Assembly: GCA_050010115.1 (NCBI GenBank) | Contig: JBEKLQ010000001.1 | Location: 1-64,000 of the forward strand | Direction of reading: 5' to 3' | Source of the DNA: JAKACA01 sp050010115 | GTDB lineage: Bacteria; Actinomycetota; Acidimicrobiia; Acidimicrobiales; Bog-793 | Length of the DNA stretch: 64,000 nt | Shown: one piece after another, positions 34,413 through 42,872 of the stretch | How positions within the stretch are numbered: the first letter of the stretch is position 1 | Layout: each line of letters starts with the position of its first letter | The notes under the pieces: generated by a model | Database searches by the model: none | The model's input: the letters and a program-made list of their open reading frames with translations, nothing else | Told to the model about the DNA's origin: nothing | Position numbers and translations under genes: made by a program

Positions 34413-36335
34413 GTGCTCCGTGCTGCCTTCCTGATCCCGCTGCTCCCGTTCGTCGGGTTCCTGCTGCTCACCGCCTTCGGGCGCAAGCTCGGCAACCCGC
34501 GGGCGGGTTGGCTGGCAACGATCATGGTGCTGGCGTCGTTCGTCGTGTCGCTGATCGTCTTCGGTGGCCTGCTGCACCGTCCGGCGAGCGACCGGTCCTA
34601 CACCCAGACCTGGTACACGTGGTTCGCCGTCGATCGTCTCCGTGTGACAGCAGGACTGCTGATCGACCCGCTCTCGATGACGATGGCGACGTTCGTCACC
34701 GGCGTCAGCTCGCTGATCCACCTGTACTCGATCGGTTACATGGAGCACGACGAGCAATTCCCGAAGTTCTTCTTGTACCTGAACCTGTTCGTGTCCTCGA
34801 TGCTCATCCTCGTGCTCGGGGGGAACCTCGTGCTCACCTTCGTCGGCTGGGAAGGCGTCGGGGTGTGCTCCTATTTCCTCATCGCGTTCTGGTTCAACCG
34901 GCCGAGCGCCGCCAGCGCCGGCAAGAAGGCGATGATCTTCAACCGCATCGGCGACGCCGGCTTCCTGCTGGCGATGTTCCTCACCTACGAGCGCACCGGC
35001 AGCCTGCAGTACTCCACGGTGTTCGCACGGCTGGGTCACGTGGGGACTCCGTCGCTCACGGCGATAGCGCTGCTGCTGTTCCTCGGCGCCGTGGGTAAGT
35101 CGGCCCAGCTCCCGCTGTACCCGTGGCTGGCAGACGCCATGGAAGGTCCGACACCGGTCTCGGCATTGATCCACGCCGCCACGATGGTGACCGCCGGCGT
35201 CTACCTCATGTGCCGCATCAGCCCGATCCTGTACCGCGCGCCCGATGCAGCCCACGTGATCGCCATCGTCGGGGCGGCGACGGCGTTCCTCGGGGCGACC
35301 ATCGCTTGCGCCCAGAACGACATCAAGAAGATCCTGGCGTACTCGACGATCAGCCAGCTCGGGTACATGTTCCTCGCCGCAGGCGTCGGGGCGTACGTGG
35401 CGGCCATCTTCCTCATGCTCACGCACGCGTTCTACAAGGCTCTGCTCTTCCTCGGCGCCGGCTCGGTGATCCACGCCATGGGGGACGAGCAGGACACGAA
35501 ACGCTTCGGCGCCTTGGCCAAGGTCATGCCCGTCACGGCAGTCACGTTCCTCATCGGCTGGCTGTCGATCGGCGGCGTACCGCCGTTCTCCGGCTTCTGG
35601 TCGAAGGGCGACGTGCTCATGAACGCCTGGGCCGAGAGCCCGGTCCTCTATGTGGTGGCGGCGGTGACCGCGGTCCTCACCGCTTACTACCTCGGGCGCT
35701 GCTACCTGCTGACCTTCCGGGGTCAACAACGCTGGGTCGAGGCCCGGCCGAGCGGCGACGGCTCGCACGACGCCCATGCGGAGGCTCACGGGCCGCTCGA
35801 GCCGCACGACCCGGGCTGGGTCATGAAGCTGCCACTCGTGGTGCTGGCAGCGGCGTCGATCATCGCCGGCATCATCAACCTGCCGTTCCACCCGAACTGG
35901 GTCTTCCTCGAGCGCTGGTTGAACCCCGTCGTGGGCGCCCAGTTGCTGAACCACCACTTCTCGATCGGCGCCGAATGGGGCTTCGCGCTCGGTGACGCCG
36001 TGCTCGCCGGTATCGGCGTGGCGATCGCCGTCGGGTTGTGGCGCAACACCGCCGAGCGCCCGGCGGCGGAACCGACCTTCCTGCGCCGGGCCTGGTTCAT
36101 CGACGCGGCGTACGACCGGGTCATCGCCCGCGGGTCGACGGAGCTCGCCGTGGTCACCTCCGATGACGTCGAGACGAAGGTCATCGACGGGGCGGTGAAC
36201 GGCCTCGGGGCGTTCTTCGCCGGCACGGGCCGCAGGTTGCGGACGGTCCAGACGGGCTACGTGCGCAACTACGCCCTCGGTCTCCTGGGTGGCCTCGTCA
36301 TCCTGCTCGCCTACGTCGCTGTGAAGGCGGGCTGA
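34413..36335 (+). CDS. nuoL: NADH-quinone oxidoreductase subunit L
   Basis: A 640-residue antiporter-like proton-pumping subunit with about 14-16 helices. The channel glutamate is in TFVGWEGVGVCSYFLIAFW, and the lysine-containing region is VGKSAQLPLYPWLADAMEGP, then TPVSALIHAATMVTAGVYL. A C-terminal amphipathic region after residue 480 corresponds to the lateral helix. GTG start; the stop shares a base with nuoM (TGATG). Confidence 0.95.
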   Translation: MLRAAFLIPLLPFVGFLLLTAFGRKLGNPRAGWLATIMVLASFVVSLIVFGGLLHRPASDRSYTQTWYTWFAVDRLRVTAGLLIDPLSMTMATFVTGVSSLIHLYSIGYMEHDEQFPKFFLYLNLFVSSMLILVLGGNLVLTFVGWEGVGVCSYFLIAFWFNRPSAASAGKKAMIFNRIGDAGFLLAMFLTYERTGSLQYSTVFARLGHVGTPSLTAIALLLFLGAVGKSAQLPLYPWLADAMEGPTPVSALIHAATMVTAGVYLMCRISPILYRAPDAAHVIAIVGAATAFLGATIACAQNDIKKILAYSTISQLGYMFLAAGVGAYVAAIFLMLTHAFYKALLFLGAGSVIHAMGDEQDTKRFGALAKVMPVTAVTFLIGWLSIGGVPPFSGFWSKGDVLMNAWAESPVLYVVAAVTAVLTAYYLGRCYLLTFRGQQRWVEARPSGDGSHDAHAEAHGPLEPHDPGWVMKLPLVVLAAASIIAGIINLPFHPNWVFLERWLNPVVGAQLLNHHFSIGAEWGFALGDAVLAGIGVAIAVGLWRNTAERPAAEPTFLRRAWFIDAAYDRVIARGSTELAVVTSDDVETKVIDGAVNGLGAFFAGTGRRLRTVQTGYVRNYALGLLGGLVILLAYVAVKAG

Positions 36336-37921
36336 TGAGCTCCCACTTCCCGTTCCTCACGGTGCTCGTGCTGCTCCCGGCCGGGGCAGGCCTCCTCGTG
36401 CCGCTCGTCGGGTCATTGGCGGCGAGTTCCGGCGCCGCCGCCGAGCGGCGCGCCGTGCAGGTCGTCGGATGGGTCGGAGTGCTCGCCACGCTCGTCGTGG
36501 CGGCGGTGACGCTCGATCGGTTCTCGAGCCGTGTCGGTGCGTTCCAGATGGTGACGGACCACACCTGGATCGCATCGCTCGGCATCCGCTGGACGCTCGG
36601 CATCGACGGCATCTCGCTGTTCCTCGTCCTCATGACGGCCTTGCTGTTCCCGATCGCGCTCGCAGGCGCCGGCTCGAAGCGCGACGACAAGTCCTTCGTC
36701 GCCTGGCTCCTCATCCTCGAGGCGGGCTGCCTCGGGAGTTTCCTGTCCCTCGACGTGCTCGTGTTTTTCCTGTTCTTCGAGCTCACGCTCGTGCCCGTGT
36801 ACTTCATCGTCGCCGGCTTCGGGCACGAACGACGGGGCTACGCGGCGACGAAGTTCTTCCTCTACACCCTCGCCGCCTCCGCCTTCCTCCTCGTCGGGAT
36901 CCTGGCGCTGGTCGCCATCCACGCTCATCAGACCGGCGTGACGACCTTCGACGTGCGGGCGCTGGCGACGACGCACCTCTCGGACACCGCAGGCGTGCTC
37001 CTGTTCCTTGCCTTCACGGCCGCGTTCGCCGTGAAGGCCCCGGTGTTCCCGTTCCACACGTGGTCCCCTGACGCCTACCGGGAATCGCCCGCTGCCGGAG
37101 CCGTCATCCTCGCCGGCGTCATGGCAAAGCTCGGGACCTACGGGATCGTGCGGTTCGATCTCGAGCTGTTCCCGAAGGCCGTCGTCACGCTCGCGCCGCT
37201 CCTGCTGACGCTGGGTGTCGTCGGCATCATCTACGGCGGGATCGTCGCCGCTGTCCAGCACGACCTGAAGCGGCTGATCGCCTATTCGTCGCTCGCCCAC
37301 ATCGGTTTCATCGTGATCGGCACGGTGGCGCTGACCGGGCCGGCCCTGTCCGGAGCGGTGCTGCAGATGGTCAACCATGGCCTCTACACGGCGGCGCTGT
37401 TCCTGCTCGTGGCGATGATCTACCGGCGCTCGGGCAGCTTCTCGACGAAGGACCTCACGGGTCTCCAGTCAAAGGCGCCCGTGCTCGCCGGCATGTTCAC
37501 CGTGGTCATGCTGGCGTCGATCGGCGTGCCGGGCCTGAACGGGTTCGTCGGCGAGTTCCTCATCCTGTCGGGGACGTTCCTCACCCACCGCTGGTGGGCG
37601 GTTGCCGCCACCGGGGGCGTGATCATCGCCGCCGTCTACCTCTTGTGGGCCTACCAGCAGGTCTTCCACGGCACTCCGACCGAGCGCGTAGCAACGTTCA
37701 AGGAGATCACGTGGCGTGAGAGCGCCTATGTCGCTCCGCTCATCGCGTTGATCGTGCTCCTCGGGGTGTTCCCCGGCCCATTGCTGTCCCGGATCACCCC
37801 ATCGGTCGACCTCCTCGTCACTCACGTCGAACAAGTCGGCCACGCACCGGTACCGCCGGCAGGACAGCCGGCCGTCAAGGTCGCCCTCAAGCCGGTAACC
37901 CCACAAGGTGGCTCCCGATGA
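36335..37921 (+). CDS. nuoM: NADH-quinone oxidoreductase subunit M
   Basis: A 528-residue antiporter-like subunit. The channel glutamate is in FLFFELTLVPVYFIVAGFG, and the lysine in FAVKAPVFPFHTWSPDAY. The cytoplasmic-side loop DLKRLIAYSSLAHIGFI is conserved. It overlaps nuoN as ATGA. Confidence 0.95.
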   Translation: MSSHFPFLTVLVLLPAGAGLLVPLVGSLAASSGAAAERRAVQVVGWVGVLATLVVAAVTLDRFSSRVGAFQMVTDHTWIASLGIRWTLGIDGISLFLVLMTALLFPIALAGAGSKRDDKSFVAWLLILEAGCLGSFLSLDVLVFFLFFELTLVPVYFIVAGFGHERRGYAATKFFLYTLAASAFLLVGILALVAIHAHQTGVTTFDVRALATTHLSDTAGVLLFLAFTAAFAVKAPVFPFHTWSPDAYRESPAAGAVILAGVMAKLGTYGIVRFDLELFPKAVVTLAPLLLTLGVVGIIYGGIVAAVQHDLKRLIAYSSLAHIGFIVIGTVALTGPALSGAVLQMVNHGLYTAALFLLVAMIYRRSGSFSTKDLTGLQSKAPVLAGMFTVVMLASIGVPGLNGFVGEFLILSGTFLTHRWWAVAATGGVIIAAVYLLWAYQQVFHGTPTERVATFKEITWRESAYVAPLIALIVLLGVFPGPLLSRITPSVDLLVTHVEQVGHAPVPPAGQPAVKVALKPVTPQGGSR

Positions 37922-39546
37922 GCTTGTTCGCACTGCTGGCTCCGATCCCCTCCGTGCACATCGACTACACGGCGATCCTGCCCGAGCTGATCTTCATCGG
38001 CGGTGCACTCGTGTTGTTGCTGGCCGGTGCGCTCAGGGTCCGCCAGATCCCGACGGTGCTCTACACGGCCGCGACCGTGGTGATCTCCGTGGCCTCGCTC
38101 GTGAGCTCGATCGTGCTGTGGAGGACTGTCGCGGTTCACGGGCCGTTCGGGGCGATCTCCGACTCGCTCACCATCGACGGCTTCTCCGTTGCGTTCATGA
38201 TCCTGGCCTCGTGCATCCTGGTCGTGGCGGCCTCTGTCGCCGACGGCTATCTCCGTCGCGAGGGCATCGTCGGCCCCGAGTACTACGCGCTGGCGCTGCT
38301 GGCGGCGTCGGGAGCGATGCTGATGGCGTCAGCCAACGACCTGATCGTGATCTTCCTCGGGCTCGAGATCATGTCGATCCCGCTGTACATCCTCGCCGGC
38401 TTCGACCAGCGCCGCGCCGAGTCCGGTGAAGCAGCCATGAAGTACTTCGTCCTCGGGGCATTCTCGTCGGCGATCTTCGTCTACGGCATCGCGCTCACCT
38501 ACGGGGCGACCGGCTCGACGAACCTGGCCGAGATCGCGTCGTACCTGGCCAACAACCTCATCACGTCCAACGGCCTGCTGCTGGCGGGGCTGGCGTTGCT
38601 GCTGGCGGGTTTCGCGTTCAAGGTGGCGGCGGTCCCGTTCCACATGTGGACGCCCGACGTCTATCAGGGCGCCCCAACGCCGGCAACGGGCTTCATGGCG
38701 GCGATCGCCAAGGTGGGCGGGTTCGCTGCGCTGCTCCGCGTGTTCTTCTCGACGTTCCACTCGCTGGCAGTGGACTGGCAGCCCATCTTGTGGGCCATCG
38801 CCATCGTCACGCTGCTCGTGGGCGCCGTGCTCGGCCTTGTCCAGCGTGACATCAAGCGGATGCTGGCCTACTCGTCGATCAACCACGCGGGCTTCATCCT
38901 GCTCGGTTTGCAAGCTGCCACCGCCTCCGGAATCGCGTCGAGCCTGTACTACGTATTCGTGTACGCGTTCTTGGTGCTCGGCAGCTTCACGGTTATCGCC
39001 GTTGTCGGCGGGACCGGGGATCGCGACCACTCGTTGGAGGACTATCGAGGCCTTGGCCGCCGCCAGCCTGTGCTGGCGCTCTGCTTCGCGATCTTGCTGC
39101 TGGCACAGGCGGGGGCGCCGTTCACGACTGGATTCCTGGCGAAGCTGTACGTGGTCGAGTCCGCCGTCCAGGCGCACTCCTACGCGCTCGCTGTCATCGC
39201 CATGCTGTCGGGAGCCGTGGCGGCGGCGTTCTACCTCCGTGTGGTGTTCCTGATGTACGGGTCCGGTGGGGCTGTGGTCGAGACGCAGGCCGGCGGCGTG
39301 CCCGAGGTGGACCTGGCGGCCCCGGAGGCTGCCGGCACGGCGCCCGCCGGCGCCCTCGCCGTGGCCGTCGCCGACCCGGCCACCGCCACCGTTGCCGTCA
39401 CCGCTCCTGGGTTCGGCCTCGCTCGCCTGCCGATCCCGCTCGGGAGCCAGATCGGGCTCTTCCTCACGGTCGGGTTCACGCTCGTGTTCGGGATCTGGCC
39501 GGGACCGCTGTTCTCGTTCGTGCACGCTGCCAGCTTGGCGTTCTGA
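37918..39546 (+). CDS. nuoN: NADH-quinone oxidoreductase subunit N
   Basis: A 542-residue antiporter-like subunit and the last gene of the complex I operon. The glutamate helix is FLGLEIMSIPLYILAGF, the lysine region FKVAAVPFHMWTPDVYQGAP, and the loop DIKRMLAYSSINHAGFI. An Ala/Pro/Val-rich insertion of about 45 residues lies before the last helix, near residues 458-500. With it all 14 subunits are present without interruption. Confidence 0.95.
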   Translation: MSLFALLAPIPSVHIDYTAILPELIFIGGALVLLLAGALRVRQIPTVLYTAATVVISVASLVSSIVLWRTVAVHGPFGAISDSLTIDGFSVAFMILASCILVVAASVADGYLRREGIVGPEYYALALLAASGAMLMASANDLIVIFLGLEIMSIPLYILAGFDQRRAESGEAAMKYFVLGAFSSAIFVYGIALTYGATGSTNLAEIASYLANNLITSNGLLLAGLALLLAGFAFKVAAVPFHMWTPDVYQGAPTPATGFMAAIAKVGGFAALLRVFFSTFHSLAVDWQPILWAIAIVTLLVGAVLGLVQRDIKRMLAYSSINHAGFILLGLQAATASGIASSLYYVFVYAFLVLGSFTVIAVVGGTGDRDHSLEDYRGLGRRQPVLALCFAILLLAQAGAPFTTGFLAKLYVVESAVQAHSYALAVIAMLSGAVAAAFYLRVVFLMYGSGGAVVETQAGGVPEVDLAAPEAAGTAPAGALAVAVADPATATVAVTAPGFGLARLPIPLGSQIGLFLTVGFTLVFGIWPGPLFSFVHAASLAF

Positions 39547-39549
39547 CCC

Positions 39550-39660
39550 ATGCGCGGTATCGCCGGGGTCGCCCGGTCAGCGGAGGACCGGGCCCGGCTC
39601 GGCGCCATGATCGAGTCGATGGCGCACCGGGGCCGCGAACGGCCGCGGCCGCGCTCCCCG
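39550..39660 (+). pseudogene. possible relic of a class-II glutamine amidotransferase (asparagine-synthase-type) N-terminus
   Basis: Starting 3 nt after nuoN, the reading frame encodes MRGIAGVARSAEDR and then MIESMAHRGRE. This resembles the M-C-G-I-A-G-V start and the HRG segment of Ntn-type glutamine amidotransferases such as AsnB. The catalytic Cys2 is Arg (CGC; one T-to-C change from TGC). After about 35 residues similarity stops, and the frame then runs antisense to the next gene. It is probably a decayed fragment. The match is short, so chance resemblance cannot be excluded. Confidence 0.4.
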
Positions 39661-42600
39661 TTACTTGCTGTCGCCCGACTCCACGGCGCTCGCCCCGGGC
39701 CCGACCGTCTCGTCACCCGCTTCAGACCCGGCGCCCACACCCACCGGCACGAGGAAGCGCCCGATGAGCGGAAGCTCCCAGAAGCTCTCGGCCTTCGCGA
39801 TCGCCAGTGCCGCTGCGAGCGACTGCTCGGCGGAGTCCCAGACGACATAGCGCGGTAGCCATTCCGGGTCGAACTTGGCGTTGAAACGCCAGAGCGACTC
39901 GATCTGCATCGAGTCGGACATCCGGCGGAGCAGCCAGCGCTCCAGCTTCGTCGAGATGCCGTCTCCGGCTTCGCCGGCGAGGACCGCCCGCATCATGGCG
40001 AAGTTGAGCCCGAGCTTGGCATGACCGTCGTCGCGCAACCGCTCCATCGTGCGGACGAGGATGAAGTCGAACAGGCCGTTCGGGTGGTCGCCGTTGTCGC
40101 GTCGCATGAGATCGAGCGAGTAGCCGCCGATCCCGGGTGCGGGGACGAACTGGCAGAACGCCACGGGCCGCCCGTTGGGGTCCGACGCGACGGCGAGGAT
40201 CAGTCCCGAATCGTGCGGGTCGAATATCCGCCCGAGCGTCATGGAGAAACCCCTCTCCACCCCTCCACGCCGGCTCTGGGTCATCACGTCCCGCAGGGCT
40301 TCGGCAAGCTCCGGGTCGCAGTCGGCGGGGTCGTGGAAGCTGATGGTGTAGCCGTATTTGGCGATCCGGTTGACGGCCTGGCGCAGGCCCTTCTTCGACC
40401 CTCCGGCCAGCGACATCGTGCGGACGTCCACGACACCCTCGTCGCCGATGTAGAGGTCACGCATCCCGGACCGGTGGTAGATCGGCAGCCAATCCTGGCC
40501 GGCCGCGAGTACCGCCACGGCCCAGCCGTGCTCGTCGGCAAAGCGCCGGAACGCCGCCCACAGACGGGCGCGCTCTTCGAGTGGGCCGATCGGATCCGGC
40601 GAGACCAGGCAGACCCCTGAGCGGATCGCATAGGCCACGACGCTGTCCCGATCGAAGAAGTGCTGCTTGTCACTCCGTAGCGCGAAGTAGTCGAGGGTTC
40701 CGCTGCCCCGCCGGCTGACGACGTCCCGTGCCTGGTCGAAGTCTGCCAGCGCGGCGTCGGCGGAACGCCCGTCGCCGCTGATCGCCGATCCGTCGCCTCC
40801 ACTGCCTTCAGCTGCCGTCTGAGCCGGGTGTCGTGCGAGCCTGCGGTCCACGACCGGACGGAAGACCAGCACGAGCGCCACTGCCGCAAGGCCGAGGCCC
40901 ACCGCGAGCAAGGCTGGGTCGAGGAAGTCGCCGACCGTGTCCGGAAGCTGAACCGGTCTGAGACCGACCAGCCCGCCGGCCGACGCCAGGAAGGCCGAGC
41001 CCAAGGACAGCGACTGGACAGTGGTGTGGTGGTGATCTTGCCGGTAGAACGCCACACCGAGCCAGAGGGCGAGCGTCGTGAAAGCCGTCACCCCGATCGC
41101 GCCACCGATCAGTGTCATCAAGCCGGCGCGGAGCGACGGGGGGTCGAACCGCCCACGAAACGAGTCCCGTGCCCACACGAGCCACGCCAGCACGACGAGC
41201 GCCACCAACGAATGCAGGACCTGACCGCCTCGCAGCAGGTGCAGGAGCGACGTCACGGCTTCGATGCCGATGGAGACGAGCCAGGCGAGTCGCTGCCCTC
41301 GCCGGAGGCCGAGCGCCAGGAGCAGCAGGGCGATGCCGGCCAGCGCGTCGAGGGCGCCCGCAGCCTCACTCGCGCCGAGGGGGACGTAACCGAGGTAGGG
41401 GTGCAGGTGGCCTCGAACCTGTACCGGCGCCAGCGCTGACACGAGGTCGAGCACACCGCTCAGCAACACGACGGTGGCGGCGGCTCGCCGAATCAAGCGC
41501 CGGCGGCGCATCGGGTCGTCGATCGGGGGCCAGCTCGTCGTCCCGGGGAACGCCGCCACGACCGAGAGCTCGAGAGGCGGCCGGCGACGGCCCACGGCGA
41601 ATCGCTCGAGCACGCTGCCGGCGGCGCGCTGCTGGCGGGCCACGCACAGGCGTGCGTGCACGTCGGCGCCGCCCTCGACCTCCACGAAGGAGACCTGCTC
41701 GTCGCGTACGAACACCGGCGGCATGCCGAGGACGGCGCGCCGCTCGTCGACGAGCTCGGCGCAAGCGCCGGTGTTGGCGAAGAAACCGTTCCCGACGCTC
41801 CCCAGCTCGGCCCTCAACGTGTGGCCGGTGATGAGGCCGGCATAACCCTCGGCCACGAGGATCCGAGCGGCATCACGGGCAGCGTCGTTCGCCCGGTCGC
41901 CCGGCGGCCCGAGGAGTGCACTCCCGGGACCGGCCCACACGCGGTGGTTCACCACGGCCAACACCACCGCAACCGCCACGAGCTCGAGCGCCAGCGAGAT
42001 GGCGATGTCCCGCAGCGGCTGGGCGAAGCCGTGCAGCCTGCTCGGCACGCCGAGGAGCCACAGCTCCGGCAGCCGGGCGAGCACAGCCACGGCGATTGGG
42101 ATGAGCAGCCACCAGGCGTAACGTCCGAACCGCCGGTACATGAGGCGCGAAGCCACAAAGCGCGGCAGCCCGGCGGGATCCGCCAGCCGGTCGATGCCAT
42201 CGAGCCATCCGGACTTCGTCGAGGTGAGCGCCGGGAACAGGTCAGTGACGGCATGATGGCCGAGCGGCGTGTCGCGCGGGTCCGTGGGGTCTGCGTAAGC
42301 GCAGCGGCTGTCGTAGGACCAACCGGGCTCGACACGGACGAGGCGACTCCCGGAGGCCGTCCGGACGGCGAGATCGGCGGCGAGCGCCACCTCGAAACCG
42401 CACGAGGCGACGGACTCCATCGTGGCGGGGTCGTAACAGATCGCCCGGTCCCTCGTCCCCGGCAACAGGATCACCCGGCGGCAGTCTTCCCGGACAAAAC
42501 CTGCCAGCGCGTCCCCCAGCTCCACATGTGCCGCCAAGGCCTTCGCAGGGAGATCCGCCGCGCAATCGGTCAGCTCGAACATGTTGCCGGCGATGACGAC

Positions 42601-42768
42601 AGCTCCGGGGCCCGTGATGGCGGTGATCGTGTTGGCGAGCTCGCGCGACGCTGAAGTCGACGCGGGAGTCGGCGAGGCACCGAGGAACAGGTCGCTCGCC
42701 ACGACCACACGGCCACCCACCGGTAACTCGACGGTCGTGCAAGTCGCTACGCAACTCGGTTGGGCCAT
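39661..42768 (-). CDS. membrane fusion protein: degenerate metallophosphoesterase domain + MprF/LysX-like aminoacyl-phosphatidylglycerol synthase
   Basis: A 1035-residue protein. Residues 18-380 follow the calcineurin-like phosphoesterase plan, but key residues are changed: D-x-H is D26-L-F28, GD is G61-N62, GNHD is G104-T-R106-D107, and GHTH is GHTL (315-318). Two transmembrane helices (about 217-240 and 253-275) are inserted before the last motif. Residues about 425-665 hold about six further helices, as in MprF-type flippase/linker regions. Residues 674-1010 match the DUF2156 synthase domain, with YFALRSDKQHFF, PDPIGP, GGSKKGLRQAVNR and GLNFAMMRAVLA. The likely role is transfer of lysine or another amino acid to phosphatidylglycerol, lowering membrane charge. 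ATG 42768 is chosen because family-like sequence starts there; in-frame upstream starts overlap the acs promoter. Confidence 0.75.
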   Translation of the reverse strand: MAQPSCVATCTTVELPVGGRVVVASDLFLGASPTPASTSASRELANTITAITGPGAVVIAGNMFELTDCAADLPAKALAAHVELGDALAGFVREDCRRVILLPGTRDRAICYDPATMESVASCGFEVALAADLAVRTASGSRLVRVEPGWSYDSRCAYADPTDPRDTPLGHHAVTDLFPALTSTKSGWLDGIDRLADPAGLPRFVASRLMYRRFGRYAWWLLIPIAVAVLARLPELWLLGVPSRLHGFAQPLRDIAISLALELVAVAVVLAVVNHRVWAGPGSALLGPPGDRANDAARDAARILVAEGYAGLITGHTLRAELGSVGNGFFANTGACAELVDERRAVLGMPPVFVRDEQVSFVEVEGGADVHARLCVARQQRAAGSVLERFAVGRRRPPLELSVVAAFPGTTSWPPIDDPMRRRRLIRRAAATVVLLSGVLDLVSALAPVQVRGHLHPYLGYVPLGASEAAGALDALAGIALLLLALGLRRGQRLAWLVSIGIEAVTSLLHLLRGGQVLHSLVALVVLAWLVWARDSFRGRFDPPSLRAGLMTLIGGAIGVTAFTTLALWLGVAFYRQDHHHTTVQSLSLGSAFLASAGGLVGLRPVQLPDTVGDFLDPALLAVGLGLAAVALVLVFRPVVDRRLARHPAQTAAEGSGGDGSAISGDGRSADAALADFDQARDVVSRRGSGTLDYFALRSDKQHFFDRDSVVAYAIRSGVCLVSPDPIGPLEERARLWAAFRRFADEHGWAVAVLAAGQDWLPIYHRSGMRDLYIGDEGVVDVRTMSLAGGSKKGLRQAVNRIAKYGYTISFHDPADCDPELAEALRDVMTQSRRGGVERGFSMTLGRIFDPHDSGLILAVASDPNGRPVAFCQFVPAPGIGGYSLDLMRRDNGDHPNGLFDFILVRTMERLRDDGHAKLGLNFAMMRAVLAGEAGDGISTKLERWLLRRMSDSMQIESLWRFNAKFDPEWLPRYVVWDSAEQSLAAALAIAKAESFWELPLIGRFLVPVGVGAGSEAGDETVGPGASAVESGDSK

Positions 42769-42837
42769 GGTGCCCCCATCTTGCCAGCCCATCGGCACGT
42801 GACGGGCACAGCGGCCGTCGGCGCGAGCAGGCCAACT

Positions 42838-42866
42838 TTGACATCGGCCGAGCTTCGGGGTTAAGT
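42838..42866 (+). promoter_or_regulatory. acs promoter
   Basis: TTGACA (42838-42843), a 17-bp spacer and TTAAGT (42861-42866). The -10 ends 6 nt before the acs ATG with no room for a ribosome site, so the mRNA is probably leaderless. It is the best vegetative promoter in the window. Confidence 0.75.
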
Positions 42867-42872
42867 CTGCGA

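Noticed and set aside
33954..35957. Minus-strand frame of 667 codons opposite nuoJ-L, His/Glu/Arg rich.
   Set aside because: Composition mirrors the antisense of membrane-protein codons; no fold recognised.
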